Below, piece by piece: positions 43,178-51,861 of a stretch of 64,000 nucleotides of DNA. The stretch is from assembly GCF_018342065.1 (NCBI RefSeq), contig NZ_JAFDOE010000001.1, positions 930,001 through 994,000 of the forward strand. The letters are read 5' to 3'. The notes beneath the pieces were generated by a model. It did not search any database. It was not told the DNA's origin and saw only the letters and a program-made list of their open reading frames with translations. Within the stretch, counting starts at the first letter, position 1. Each line of letters starts with the position of its first letter. A program made the position numbers and the translations under genes. The stretch comes from Citrobacter sp. FP75. Lineage in GTDB: Bacteria > Pseudomonadota > Gammaproteobacteria > Enterobacterales > Enterobacteriaceae.

Positions 43178-45253
43178 ATGCTACCCAAAGCTTCCCGTAT
43201 TCCCCACGCCATGACGCAGCATGGCGACACCCGCGTTGATAATTATTACTGGTTGCGAGATGACACCCGCTCGCAACCAGAAGTGCTGGATTACCTGCAG
43301 CAAGAAAATGCCTGGGGTCGTCAGGTTATGGCCTCGCAGCAGGCGTTGCAGGATCGTGTGCTGAAAGAAATTATCGACCGTATCCCCCCGCAGGATGTTT
43401 CCGCGCCCTATGTGAAAAACGGTTTTCGCTACCGGCATATCTACGAACCAGGCTGCGAGTACGCCATTTACCAGCGCCAGTCTGCGCTCAGCGAAGAGTG
43501 GGACGCATGGGATACGTTGCTGGACGGGAACCAGCGCGCAGCCCACAGTGAGTTTTATACGCTGGGCGGTCTCGCAATATCCCCGGACAACGCTGTTATG
43601 GCGCTGGCTGAGGATTATCTCTCGCGTCGGCAATATGGCGTGCGCTTTCGCAATCTGCAAAGCGGTAACTGGTATCCGGAAGTCCTCGACAACGTTGAGC
43701 CTGAATTAGTCTGGGCAAATGACTCGCTAACCTTCTATTATGTGCGTAAGCATGAGACCACGTTGCTGCCATACCAGGTCTGGCGGCACACCGTCGGCTC
43801 GCCGTCATCCCAGGATCGGCTGGTCTATGAAGAGGCGGACGATATGTTTTATGTCAGTCTGCATAAAACGACCTCACAGCATTATGTGGTTATTCATATT
43901 GCCAGTGCGACTACCAGTGAAGTTCTGCTGCTTGACGCCGAGCTGGCCGATGCCGAACCGCTGGTTTTTTTAGCGCGGCGTAAAGATCATGAGTACAGCC
44001 TCGATCACTATCAGCACAACTTTTATCTGCGTTCTAATCGTGAAGGTAAAAACTTTGGTCTGTACCGTACCCGTGTGCGCGATGAACAAGCCTGGGAAGC
44101 GTTAATCCCGCCGCGAGCGAGCGTTATGCTGGAAGGGTTTACGCTGTTTACTGACTGGCTGGTTGTGGAAGAACGTCAGCGGGGTTTAACCAGTCTGCGA
44201 CAGATCAACCGCAAAACGCATGAAGTAGCCGCGATCGCTTTTGACGATCCGGCCTATGTTACCTGGCTTGCTTATAACCCCGAACCGGAAACATCCCGGC
44301 TGCGTTATGGCTATTCATCAATGACGACGCCAGATACGCTCTTTGAGCTGGATATGGACACCGGAGAGCGGCGGGTGCTCAAACAGACGGAAGTCCCCGG
44401 TTTTGATGCGGCAAATTACCGTAGCGAGCACGTGTGGATCGCTGCGCGTGACGGCACAGAGGTGCCGGTTTCGCTGGTTTACCATCAGAAGCATTTCCAA
44501 AAAGGGAAAAATCCGCTGCTGGTATACGGTTATGGTTCTTATGGTGCCAGTATGGATGCTGATTTCAGTAGCGGCCGTTTGAGTCTGCTGGATCGCGGCT
44601 TTGTGTATGCCATTGCCCACGTTCGTGGCGGCGGTGAACTGGGGCAGCAGTGGTACGAAGACGGTAAGTTTTTACTCAAGAAAAACACCTTTAATGATTA
44701 TCTCGACGTCTGCGATGCGTTGCTCAGGCAGGGGTACGGCTCACCTTCATTATGCTATGGCATGGGAGGAAGCGCCGGTGGGATGCTGATGGGCGTCGCC
44801 ATCAACGAACGCCCGGAGTTGTTTCACGGAGTAGTTGCCCAGGTGCCATTTGTTGACGTGTTGACTACGATGCTGGACGAGTCGATTCCACTGACCACCG
44901 GGGAGTTTGAAGAGTGGGGCAATCCGCAGGATGCACAATATTACGCCTACATGAAAAGCTACAGCCCGTACGATAATGTCACCGCGCAGGTCTATCCGCA
45001 TCTGCTGGTCACCACCGGGTTACACGATTCCCAGGTGCAATACTGGGAACCGGCAAAATGGGTGGCGAAACTGCGGGAGCTGAAAACGGACGATCATCTA
45101 CTGTTGCTGTGTACGGATATGGACTCCGGGCACGGCGGTAAGTCTGGTCGCTTTAAATCGTATGAAGGCGTGGCCCTTGAGTTCGCCTTTTTGATTGGTC
45201 TGGCACAGGGGACGTTACCTGGTCACTCTGCCGTTCAGGCATTATCCAGATAA
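43178..45253 (+). CDS. ptrB: Oligopeptidase B (protease II)
   Basis: 691-residue serine peptidase of family S9A that cuts short peptides after Arg or Lys. N-terminal beta-propeller (about 70-400) restricts access to the alpha/beta-hydrolase domain with the nucleophile Ser in [10 protein letters not shown] (about residue 533) and the His in [11 protein letters not shown] (about 652). Start at 43178 agrees with the E. coli N terminus ([12 protein letters not shown]); an in-frame ATG at 43154 has no better ribosome site. The last 19 bases overlap the convergent exoX. Confidence 0.96.
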   Translation: MLPKASRIPHAMTQHGDTRVDNYYWLRDDTRSQPEVLDYLQQENAWGRQVMASQQALQDRVLKEIIDRIPPQDVSAPYVKNGFRYRHIYEPGCEYAIYQRQSALSEEWDAWDTLLDGNQRAAHSEFYTLGGLAISPDNAVMALAEDYLSRRQYGVRFRNLQSGNWYPEVLDNVEPELVWANDSLTFYYVRKHETTLLPYQVWRHTVGSPSSQDRLVYEEADDMFYVSLHKTTSQHYVVIHIASATTSEVLLLDAELADAEPLVFLARRKDHEYSLDHYQHNFYLRSNREGKNFGLYRTRVRDEQAWEALIPPRASVMLEGFTLFTDWLVVEERQRGLTSLRQINRKTHEVAAIAFDDPAYVTWLAYNPEPETSRLRYGYSSMTTPDTLFELDMDTGERRVLKQTEVPGFDAANYRSEHVWIAARDGTEVPVSLVYHQKHFQKGKNPLLVYGYGSYGASMDADFSSGRLSLLDRGFVYAIAHVRGGGELGQQWYEDGKFLLKKNTFNDYLDVCDALLRQGYGSPSLCYGMGGSAGGMLMGVAINERPELFHGVVAQVPFVDVLTTMLDESIPLTTGEFEEWGNPQDAQYYAYMKSYSPYDNVTAQVYPHLLVTTGLHDSQVQYWEPAKWVAKLRELKTDDHLLLLCTDMDSGHGGKSGRFKSYEGVALEFAFLIGLAQGTLPGHSAVQALSR

Positions 45254-45897
45254 TGTTTCAGCGTTAATCGCAGTTCCGGGCTCATGCTGTCAAGGTTATT
45301 AAACAGCCAGCGCAGATAGCCCGGATCGCGTTCGGCCACCTCGGAAACGGGTTTACCGCGATATTTACCGAAGGTAAATGTGGTTAACAGCGCAGGACGA
45401 CCGGTGATGTCGACCATTTGCTCTGCCGACCAGCCTGAGGTGTTAATGATATCGATCAGCAGTGCCGCGGTAATATAGCAATCATAAAGCGCGCGGTGCT
45501 GATGCAAACCGACGGGCGTCTGTACGCTCAGCTTACGGGAGTTATACAACGCCATGTTGCTGTATTTGATCCCCGGCCACAGGCGGCGGGACAGTTTCAT
45601 GGTGCAAATCCATTCACCGGGCATGTCAGGCAATACGCGACGATCGAAACTGGCATTGTGCGCAACGTACCACTCGCTGCCGTAATAATGTGAGATGACG
45701 TCTTCAATCCATGGCTTATCCGCCACCATGGCTTCCGTAATCCGATGAATCGCCATTGCCTGCGGGCTAATGGGACGGTCTGGTCGCACCAGGTGACTCA
45801 TTGGATTAACAATTTTGCCATCAACCACATCGACAGAAGCGATCTCAACAATGCCTCCCTGCAGGCCGCAGGTTTCTGTATCTATTATGCGCAACAT
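45235..45897 (-). CDS. exoX: Exodeoxyribonuclease X
   Basis: 220-residue DEDDh 3'-5' exonuclease on single-stranded DNA, involved in mismatch repair and related pathways. Motif residues Asp6 and Glu8 ([10 protein letters not shown]), Asp in [10 protein letters not shown], and the His-X4-Asp of HRALYDC are present. Start at 45897 gives the E. coli length; the long upstream extension to 45951 would overlap yobB. Cotranscribed downstream of yobB with a 23-base gap; overlaps ptrB tail to tail. Confidence 0.96.
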   Translation of the reverse strand: MLRIIDTETCGLQGGIVEIASVDVVDGKIVNPMSHLVRPDRPISPQAMAIHRITEAMVADKPWIEDVISHYYGSEWYVAHNASFDRRVLPDMPGEWICTMKLSRRLWPGIKYSNMALYNSRKLSVQTPVGLHQHRALYDCYITAALLIDIINTSGWSAEQMVDITGRPALLTTFTFGKYRGKPVSEVAERDPGYLRWLFNNLDSMSPELRLTLKHYLDNA

Positions 45898-45920
45898 GCC
45901 ATGCTCCTGGCCGAAAACGA

Positions 45921-46577
45921 CTAGCGTAATGGAATGATATCGCCTTGCCAACCCTGAGAGGTGCGTTGACCGGTTAAGAGCAATGAACCACTGTCCGCAC
46001 GCACAATTAAACGACCGCGTTCATCCCATAATGCGCTGCTGCCGCGCGCATTGGCCATCAGCACCGCAATGGCGAACTGATGTGAGAAATGTTGCAGGCG
46101 AGAGGTAGAGGAGAGGAGTTCAGGTTCGCTGACGCACTGACTGGTGGTAAATAGTGAAAACGCAGGGTCAATATCGATACCTTCCGGCTGGCTGTCGACG
46201 ACGCTGATGGTTTTTCGCTGTCTGGCAATACAGGCACCATGACTCTGGTGAAACGTTAACGGTGACGTCATCCACGGAGAAAAAAGTGCGATACCTTTCA
46301 CAAAACGTTCTTTATGTTCAACCGGTAACCCCACGATAATGGTCATGCGATACGTCATGGCGGCGTGGGCGAGGGGTTGCAACAGAGATTCATCGGGCGG
46401 GGCGGGAAGCTCATCGCGTTCATCAATACAGCCCAACAGAGACAGAGAGGGAAAAACCAACAACTCACATTGGCATTTTGCGGCGGCTCTGATGAACTGC
46501 AGGTGATGGGCGACGTGTTCAGTTAGTGATGATTGGAGCGGTTCGTACTGCGCTGCAGCGATTTTCCAGTGTGACAT
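45921..46577 (-). CDS. yobB: YobB, carbon-nitrogen hydrolase-like protein
   Basis: 218-residue protein with the nitrilase-fold opening (KIAAAQYEP...LLVFPSLSLLG). The usual catalytic Glu of this family falls where Ser stands here (FPSLS instead of FPELS), and the usual Gly-x-x-x-Cys-Tyr-Asp nucleophile motif is not visible, so activity as an amidase is doubtful. E. coli YobB, as I recall it, has the same replacement. AAGGAAG ribosome site precedes the ATG. First gene of yobB-exoX. Confidence 0.88.
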   Translation of the reverse strand: MSHWKIAAAQYEPLQSSLTEHVAHHLQFIRAAAKCQCELLVFPSLSLLGCIDERDELPAPPDESLLQPLAHAAMTYRMTIIVGLPVEHKERFVKGIALFSPWMTSPLTFHQSHGACIARQRKTISVVDSQPEGIDIDPAFSLFTTSQCVSEPELLSSTSRLQHFSHQFAIAVLMANARGSSALWDERGRLIVRADSGSLLLTGQRTSQGWQGDIIPLR

Positions 46578-46683
46578 AATGACTTCCTTTTCATAGTGTC
46601 TACATTCATCTTTAAAGTATAGATTAAGAATATACTTATACTGTAGCAGTCATCATGTAAGGAATCGTAACGTATTATAAGTT

Positions 46684-46908
46684 TTATTTAACTTTCGGCT
46701 CGTAAGGTAAACGTGAGAGGGAAACGGACGCCAAACGATGCGCAATTAATCGTTCACGAAACCAGTCTCGCAAATGTTCAGGTTGCTCACGCTCGACGAC
46801 TTCTGCAACAACAGGCATGTTATAGCGCTCTTTAAAGGCGACGCCCGCCGCAGCCAGGTCGACATTGACCTTATCCATTTCAGCTTGTTCGAGTTTGGCC
46901 AGATTCAT
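46684..46908 (-). CDS. holE: DNA polymerase III theta subunit HolE
   Basis: 74-residue small helical protein that binds and steadies the epsilon proofreading subunit of DNA polymerase III. The region [20 protein letters not shown] is nearly identical to E. coli HolE. Start at 46908 has AAGGAGAAA just upstream; the N terminus is two residues shorter than the E. coli form. Single gene divergent from yobA. Confidence 0.94.
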   Translation of the reverse strand: MNLAKLEQAEMDKVNVDLAAAGVAFKERYNMPVVAEVVEREQPEHLRDWFRERLIAHRLASVSLSRLPYEPKVK

Positions 46909-47052
46909 GTGTTTCTCCTTATTGGTATCCCGTAGCGCGCAAAAGTTACTAAGAGTGTGCGTTAATGGCAAGCCTGAATTGATGATTCTCGACTCGTTCA
47001 TTGTAGAAGGTTATTCTCTATAGATTAGACATAACAAAAAGGAATAGTTGAT

Positions 47053-47427
47053 ATGGCTTCATCTGCATCTACACTGCGCTCTGCTTTCATCGTATTCGCC
47101 AGCATTCTGGCAACACCCGCTGCATTGGCTCATGCTCACCTGACAAAACAAAGCCCGTCGGCTAATGCCGAGGTCGCGGCATCTCCCCAGGCGTTGACGC
47201 TGAATTTTTCTGAGGGTGTCGAACCGGGATTCAGCGGCGCAACGCTGACCGGCCCAAACAAAGAACAGATCAAAACGGGCAAGGCGACACGTAATGAACA
47301 GGACAAGACGCAACTGATCGTGCCAGTTGAACAGTCACTGGATGCCGGAAAGTATACGGTTGACTGGCATGTTGTGTCAGTGGATGGCCACAAGACGAAG
47401 GGACACTATACCTTTAGCGTGAAATAA
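47053..47427 (+). CDS. yobA: CopC-like periplasmic copper-binding protein YobA
   Basis: 124-residue CopC-family protein with a signal peptide (about 1-26, ending ALA). The mature chain starts with His-Ala-His, the usual N-terminal Cu(II) site, and a second ligand set in DWHVVSVDGH near residue 108. It probably delivers copper to, or works with, the CopD-like YebZ encoded four bases downstream. The start is 125 bases from the divergent holE start. Confidence 0.94.
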   Translation: MASSASTLRSAFIVFASILATPAALAHAHLTKQSPSANAEVAASPQALTLNFSEGVEPGFSGATLTGPNKEQIKTGKATRNEQDKTQLIVPVEQSLDAGKYTVDWHVVSVDGHKTKGHYTFSVK

Positions 47428-47431
47428 AACG

Positions 47432-48304
47432 ATGCTGGCATTCACCTGGGTTGCGCTGCGGTTTATCCATTTCACCTCTTTGATGCTGGTGTTTGGTTGT
47501 GCGCTGTATGGTGCCTGGCTGGCCCCCGTTTCGATGCGGCGTTTAATGATGCGCCGTTTTACGCGCCTGCAACGCCATGCCGCGACGTGGAGCTTTATCA
47601 GCGCGACGCTGATGCTGGTGGTCCAGGGGGGATTGATGGGTTCCGGCTGGCAGGACGTGATCGCCGTTGATATATGGGGGGCGGTCCTGCAAACGCAGTT
47701 TGGTGGCGTATGGCTGTGGCAAATTATCCTTGCCCTGGTCACGCTGGCGGTGACCCTTATTGTGCCGCGTAGCATGTCACGATTGCTGCTGATGCTGACG
47801 ATTGCGCAGTTCATTTTATTAGCCGGTGTCGGACATGCGACGCTTCATGACGGTGCAACGCGGGCCATACAGCAACTTAACCATGCGCTGCATCTGGTCT
47901 GTGCTGCCGCCTGGTTTGGCGGTTTGCTGCCGGTTCTCTACTGTATGAGAATGGCCCAAGGTCGCTGGCGACAGCAGGCGATCGACACCATGATGCGTTT
48001 TTCCCGCTTTGGGCATCTTTTCGTTATTGGTGTCTTGCTCACCGGTATAGCGAACGGGCTGTTTATTGTTGGGTTGTCCTTCCCCTGGCACGCGGCCTAT
48101 GGGCAACTGTTGTTGTTAAAATGTGTGCTGGTCGCGCTAATGGTGGCGATTGCGCTGGCGAACCGGTATCTTCTGGTACCACGTATGCAGCAGGATAACC
48201 GCTGCATGACTCTCTATTTTATTTGGATGACTAAGATTGAATGGGGAATAGGGGCCGCTGTGCTGGCGATTGTCAGCCTGTTTGCAACCCTGGAACCGTT
48301 CTGA
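47432..48304 (+). CDS. yebZ: CopD-like inner-membrane protein YebZ
   Basis: 290-residue protein with about eight membrane helices, CopD family, thought to move copper across the inner membrane with CopC-type partners. Conserved His-containing segments such as [13 protein letters not shown] (about 11-23) and [19 protein letters not shown] (about 150-168) are visible. Follows yobA by four bases and precedes yebY by 16. Copper transport direction is not settled in the literature I know. Confidence 0.93.
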   Translation: MLAFTWVALRFIHFTSLMLVFGCALYGAWLAPVSMRRLMMRRFTRLQRHAATWSFISATLMLVVQGGLMGSGWQDVIAVDIWGAVLQTQFGGVWLWQIILALVTLAVTLIVPRSMSRLLLMLTIAQFILLAGVGHATLHDGATRAIQQLNHALHLVCAAAWFGGLLPVLYCMRMAQGRWRQQAIDTMMRFSRFGHLFVIGVLLTGIANGLFIVGLSFPWHAAYGQLLLLKCVLVALMVAIALANRYLLVPRMQQDNRCMTLYFIWMTKIEWGIGAAVLAIVSLFATLEPF

Positions 48305-48320
48305 CGGACTGGCAAAAAGT

Positions 48321-48659
48321 ATGAAAAAATTGATTATCTCGGTGTTACTGCTGGCAAGCTCAGGGGCGGCATTCGCTGCGCCGCAGGTCATTACCGTCAG
48401 TCGTTTTGAGGTTGGTAAAGACAAGTGGGCGTTTAACCGCGAAGAAGTGATGCTGACGTGTCGACCGGGTAACGCGCTGTATGTCATTAACCCGAGCACG
48501 CTGGTGCAATACCCGCTGAACGATATCGCCAGGCAGCAGGTTGAAAGCGGAAAAACTACCGCCAAGCCTATCGACATTATCCAGATTGACGATCCGGCAA
48601 AACCCGGCGAAAAAATGAGTCTTGCTCCGTTTATTGAACGCGCGGAAAAGCTCTGTTAA
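48321..48659 (+). CDS. yebY: YebY family periplasmic protein (DUF2511)
   Basis: 112-residue protein with signal peptide (about 1-20, ending AFA). Two cysteines (MLTCRPG and the C-terminal Cys) could form a disulfide. Third gene of the yobA-yebZ-yebY copper-linked cluster; own function unknown. Start at 48321 chosen for the signal peptide. A terminator that can work on both strands follows 31 bases after its stop. Confidence 0.92.
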   Translation: MKKLIISVLLLASSGAAFAAPQVITVSRFEVGKDKWAFNREEVMLTCRPGNALYVINPSTLVQYPLNDIARQQVESGKTTAKPIDIIQIDDPAKPGEKMSLAPFIERAEKLC

Positions 48660-48690
48660 TTGCCAGATGTATCGTTCTGATTTCCAATAA

Positions 48691-48728
48691 AAAACCGCAA
48701 CGTTCTTGCAGAAGAACTTGCGGTTTTT
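48691..48728. terminator. Bidirectional terminator for yebY and RyeA
   Basis: ACCGCAA-C-GTTCTT, loop GCAG, AAGAAC-TTGCGGT forms a 13-bp stem with one unpaired base, A run before and T run after. It can stop yebY on the plus strand and RyeA on the minus strand. Confidence 0.88.
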
Positions 48729-48815
48729 GCGTTGTAGCGGGTGACAATCGTCCTTTTTTTCAGGCCACTTTGGTCGCGGACTGGAAAACCTGGCGCTGTC
48801 ATCTATTCTTAAATG

Positions 48816-48918
48816 GCAGGGTAACTTAGCCTGCATTAATGCCAACTTTTAGCGCACGGCTCTCTCCCAAGAGCCATTTCCCTGGACCGAATACAGGAAT
48901 CGTATTCGGTCTCTTTTT
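48816..48918 (+). ncRNA. sdsR: sRNA SdsR (RyeB), sigma-S dependent
   Basis: The 103-base segment from GCAGGGTAACTTAGCC to the final T run is nearly identical to E. coli SdsR from TTAGCCTGCATTAATGCC onward, including the CACGGCTCTC core and the terminator hairpin GACCGAATAC...GTATTCGGTC. A CTATTCTTAA at 48803-48812 fits a sigma-S -10. SdsR is a stationary-phase Hfq sRNA that represses, among others, mutS, ompD/tolC-type genes and ryeA. Confidence 0.95.
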
Positions 48919-49231
48919 ATCTGGCTTTAATTTCAGACAGTTATGGTTCCATGTCCGAAATTTGTCCGAGTTGTAATATTCGGCCTTTGTTCGTTATACC
49001 ATACTGCTTTTAACATTCACACTTCATTTGCACAGAAAAAAATCAGATAGTGATACCCATTTTCTTCTCATATCCAGGCGTGTATCCGGCTTAAGCGTCA
49101 GCATTTCAGCTGGCGCTTGCTCACTGGAGGTTTGGACTCGCTTGTACCCATAGCGGTATAATTCTTCGTCAATGGGTGACGTCCTGACCTCTGATGCATG
49201 GACTCAGGTTCTCAATAAAGAGATATAAGAA
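48919..49231. other. Gap between SdsR and the unknown gene
   Basis: 313 bases without a gene, AT-rich. It contains a 10-bp hairpin (AAGCGTCAGC at 49093-49102 with GCTGGCGCTT at 49109-49118, one G-T pair, 6-base loop, no T tract) and a TATAAT at 49157-49162 that may be the -10 of the following gene (nearest -35-like TTGGAC at 49132-49137, spacing 19). The DNA diverges from the conserved sdsR-pphA layout directly after the SdsR terminator, so the left edge of the insert lies in this gap. Confidence 0.6.
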
Positions 49232-50512
49232 ATGGAAAAGTTAAAAGAAAGACTCGTGATGGAGATTGGTAGTGCTGAAGATCTCTCTGCATCATTAAAA
49301 ATATATACCAGTTTCTATCTATTAATCCCAGAGTATAAATTTGTCTTTTCATCACCTAAAGGGCCATATCCGGGGTTTCAAACTAACAAAAAATTCGAGC
49401 ATGGGGCATCTATACGTTCTTTATTCAATGATGAAAATGTTTTCGTTATGGACCCCAAAACTATAGAGGAAATGTTCAGTGATAAAGGCCACTCGACATT
49501 TAAAATAGATTACTCAATATCCCTTGATAGCCAGGCGTTAAGTTACCTCAGACCGTATATCAAAGGCAAAGTTTCTGGTCTGGATGATGACATTGAAGAA
49601 ATATTCAAATTTATTTCTCATAAAAATACACAAGTAGACTCTGTACTATATGAGCTGGAGAACCTTGAAAATTTGGATGGGAAAGAAAGTCATCATAAAA
49701 TATTCGATAAGTTGATGGGTTACGAATTTATAAAAGATGTTGATCTCATTAAGTCCGGGACTACCGGGATATTGACTTCAAAAATATCTCAAGGCGAGCT
49801 TTTTCTTAATACCGATAAACATTTTAGTTCACTACTTACTAAACACAAAGACTCTGAGTTCAGACGTGCGTTAAGATACCGATACGATAGCATATACGCT
49901 TATGTTCTTATGATGAGTATTATCCAAATCAAATCGCCAGCCAGAACGCTCAAGAATAAACTGATCGACCTGTTACGTTTTGCTGATACCAAAGTTGGTT
50001 TTTTGGCTACGAGAGAGCTAATTCTTGCAAGTGAGTTTTTTAAACGCGGGACTGAATTTAGATTTTTTAATAAGATACATAAGAAATCGAAAAATATGTG
50101 GCCAGCATTACAAGGTATGGCGTGGGACCTGACTCACTGTCGGTATTTAGAACAAGCTATCACGTTCAATACAGGAAATGATGAACGGTATTTTTTTCCG
50201 GGAATATTGAGCTGTGATAGAGGTTTTATTGAAGTGATGGAGCTCACGCCGCTTAAAGCTGTTGCATTTGATACCCAAGGCGGGCCACCGTTGCTCTTTT
50301 ATCATGATAATGATGTAAAAAAAATCACCGGGGATATACCTGCGGTTAATGATTTCTATCAGCAATTGTGCAGTAAACAGAAAAGAGAGGAAAGAGCCAA
50401 CGTGCGTAATGCTCCCACTTATGACCTGCACTATATGGTGACTGAGCTGGAAGAAGAACTTGAATCTGTTGCGCTTGTGCCTCGCCAACGCGCTGATAGC
50501 GCAGGGTCCTGA
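49232..50512 (+). CDS. Unknown AT-rich gene, possible PIN-like nuclease
   Basis: 426-residue soluble protein; no family recognised by sequence. Composition is clearly AT-richer than all neighbours, with many AAA, ATA and TTT codons, which suggests transfer. No signal peptide or membrane segment. Four places recall the PIN nuclease fold: a strand with Asp99 (SISLDSQALSYL), acidic residues at 139-144 (YELENLE), Asp299 (GMAWDLTHCRYLEQ) and a late strand with Asp329 (GILSCDRGFIEV, like the T-x-D of PIN motif 3). This is a pattern judgement, not a homology result. N-terminal 90 residues and the acidic C-terminal tail lie outside that core. A weak AAAGAGA ribosome site precedes the ATG. No partner gene that could be an antitoxin is adjacent. 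Confidence 0.75.
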   Translation: MEKLKERLVMEIGSAEDLSASLKIYTSFYLLIPEYKFVFSSPKGPYPGFQTNKKFEHGASIRSLFNDENVFVMDPKTIEEMFSDKGHSTFKIDYSISLDSQALSYLRPYIKGKVSGLDDDIEEIFKFISHKNTQVDSVLYELENLENLDGKESHHKIFDKLMGYEFIKDVDLIKSGTTGILTSKISQGELFLNTDKHFSSLLTKHKDSEFRRALRYRYDSIYAYVLMMSIIQIKSPARTLKNKLIDLLRFADTKVGFLATRELILASEFFKRGTEFRFFNKIHKKSKNMWPALQGMAWDLTHCRYLEQAITFNTGNDERYFFPGILSCDRGFIEVMELTPLKAVAFDTQGGPPLLFYHDNDVKKITGDIPAVNDFYQQLCSKQKREERANVRNAPTYDLHYMVTELEEELESVALVPRQRADSAGS

Positions 50513-50588
50513 TGCATGCCTCGGTCGTTCTGTTTTTACTGCTATGGTTTAATTTAGCTAAGTGCAATATGCGTATGCAGGAGGTCAA

Positions 50589-51230
50589 ATGGGACACCCT
50601 GACAATATCTATCAACGAATCGAAGGTTCGCACTGGCGCCACGTCTGGGTGGTGGGCGATCTTCACGGCTGCTTCTCCCAATTGATGGATAAATTGCGGC
50701 AGTGCCGGTTTGATCCGTGGCAGGATCTGCTGGTTTCGGTGGGTGATGTGATTGACCGTGGACCTGACAGCCTGCGCTGTCTGCAGTTACTGCGCAAAAA
50801 CTGGATGGTGGCGGTCAGGGGCAATCACGAGCAGATGGCGCTCGATGCCCTGGCGACGGGCGAGCAACTGTTATGGCAGATGAATGGAGGTGAATGGTTT
50901 ACCCATGCCGTGCAACCCGCAGCGCGGCGCGCGCTTGAGGAGTGCCAGCAATTACCCTGGATTGTGGAACTACGCTGTCAGAATGGGTTACACGTTATTG
51001 CTCATGCCGATTACCCGGATGATGAATATCAGTGGCAGAAGAATGTCGATTTACAGCGGGTGTTGTGGGATCGCACGCGTCTGCTCAACAGGGCGGGCGG
51101 AATTCGTGGCGCGGATCATTTCTGGTTTGGTCATACGCCGCTGCGTCATCGTCTGGACGTAGACAACCTGCACTATATCGATACCGGTGCGGTATTTGGC
51201 GGCGAACTTACGTTGGTGCAATTACAATAA
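50589..51230 (+). CDS. pphA: Serine/threonine protein phosphatase PphA (PrpA)
   Basis: 213-residue metallophosphatase of the PPP family. The three metal-binding signatures are intact: GDLHGC (about 24-29), GDVIDRG (about 52-58) and GNHEQM (about 79-84), with later HADYP and FGHTPL. In E. coli it responds to misfolded protein stress via CpxRA and HtrA. Start at 50589 has a perfect AGGAGG. Sequence differs considerably from E. coli PphA but keeps length and context; yebW follows tail to tail with no gap. Confidence 0.93.
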   Translation: MGHPDNIYQRIEGSHWRHVWVVGDLHGCFSQLMDKLRQCRFDPWQDLLVSVGDVIDRGPDSLRCLQLLRKNWMVAVRGNHEQMALDALATGEQLLWQMNGGEWFTHAVQPAARRALEECQQLPWIVELRCQNGLHVIAHADYPDDEYQWQKNVDLQRVLWDRTRLLNRAGGIRGADHFWFGHTPLRHRLDVDNLHYIDTGAVFGGELTLVQLQ

Positions 51231-51422
51231 TCAAAAATCGCTGTACTCTTGGGCAGGTTTCCAGAAGCTGTCGATGTAGCCATCCGCCGGCAAACATCCG
51301 CCGTTGCGAATACGCTGATCGTCCATCGAAATAAGGCACTGCTGCTCCGTATTGTAGACATCGACCACGATATCTTCACAACCGCCATCCAGGTAGCAAA
51401 CAAAAAGAACCAGCGTGAACAT
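51231..51422 (-). CDS. yebW: Small conserved protein YebW
   Basis: 63-residue protein nearly colinear with E. coli YebW (VLFVCYLDGGCEDIVVDVYN is shared). Four cysteines. Function unknown. Start at 51422 is preferred over an in-frame ATG at 51452 because GAGG lies six bases upstream and the length matches. Its stop directly abuts the pphA stop from the other strand. Confidence 0.88.
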   Translation of the reverse strand: MFTLVLFVCYLDGGCEDIVVDVYNTEQQCLISMDDQRIRNGGCLPADGYIDSFWKPAQEYSDF

Positions 51423-51524
51423 TCCATCCTCAAATTGTACTGCCGTACCCATAGTGTAGAAGAGGTTGTTGCGAGGGGGAAATTAAGAAATAAATAACCC
51501 GCCTGGCGACGGGTTCTTTTTGAA

Positions 51525-51761
51525 TCAGGCAAAACGCATGATCCAGGCATCTGACTTACGATCGTAGTGCTCACGGAATAGAACAGAATGTTCGCCATTA
51601 AGAAGGGCCGGGACGCTGGTATCGGCATCCCAGGCGTCCAACTGCATACATAAATCCGGATCGGATTTACACGGAATGGTTAACGTTCGGTCTCCCGGCG
51701 ATTCGCCATGTAACTCGGCGTCGTCGATCTCAAAAGCGCCAATGCGCACACTGGTTTTCAT
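51525..51761 (-). CDS. yebV: Small conserved protein YebV
   Basis: 78-residue protein, same length as E. coli YebV and close in sequence (MKTSVRIGAFEIDD...; RTLTIPCKSDPDLCMQLDAWD). No membrane segment. Function unknown; in E. coli it is reported to change with stress or stationary phase. An extra ATG codon lies directly before the start and an in-frame ATG 18 codons upstream; the GGAGAG at about 51771-51776 supports 51761 or 51764. Downstream of rsmF on the same strand. Confidence 0.9.
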   Translation of the reverse strand: MKTSVRIGAFEIDDAELHGESPGDRTLTIPCKSDPDLCMQLDAWDADTSVPALLNGEHSVLFREHYDRKSDAWIMRFA

Positions 51762-51861
51762 CATCGTGCTCTCCGTTAGTTTACTGGTTGTGGTACGACC
51801 AGTTAGGTCGTCCATTTTTCAGCGTAGTCAACGTTAGCAAAAGCGCCAGTAAAAACGTGCG

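Larger units (their letters stand above)
48690..48935 (-). ncRNA. ryeA: sRNA RyeA (SraC), antisense to SdsR; ends approximate
   Basis: In E. coli RyeA (about 250 nt) is transcribed across SdsR from the other strand. Here the minus-strand T run and hairpin at 48691-48728 can serve as its 3' end; the 5' end is placed by the known length and was not identified by a promoter. RyeA and SdsR form a perfect duplex over the SdsR length and act as mutual sponges. Confidence 0.6.
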
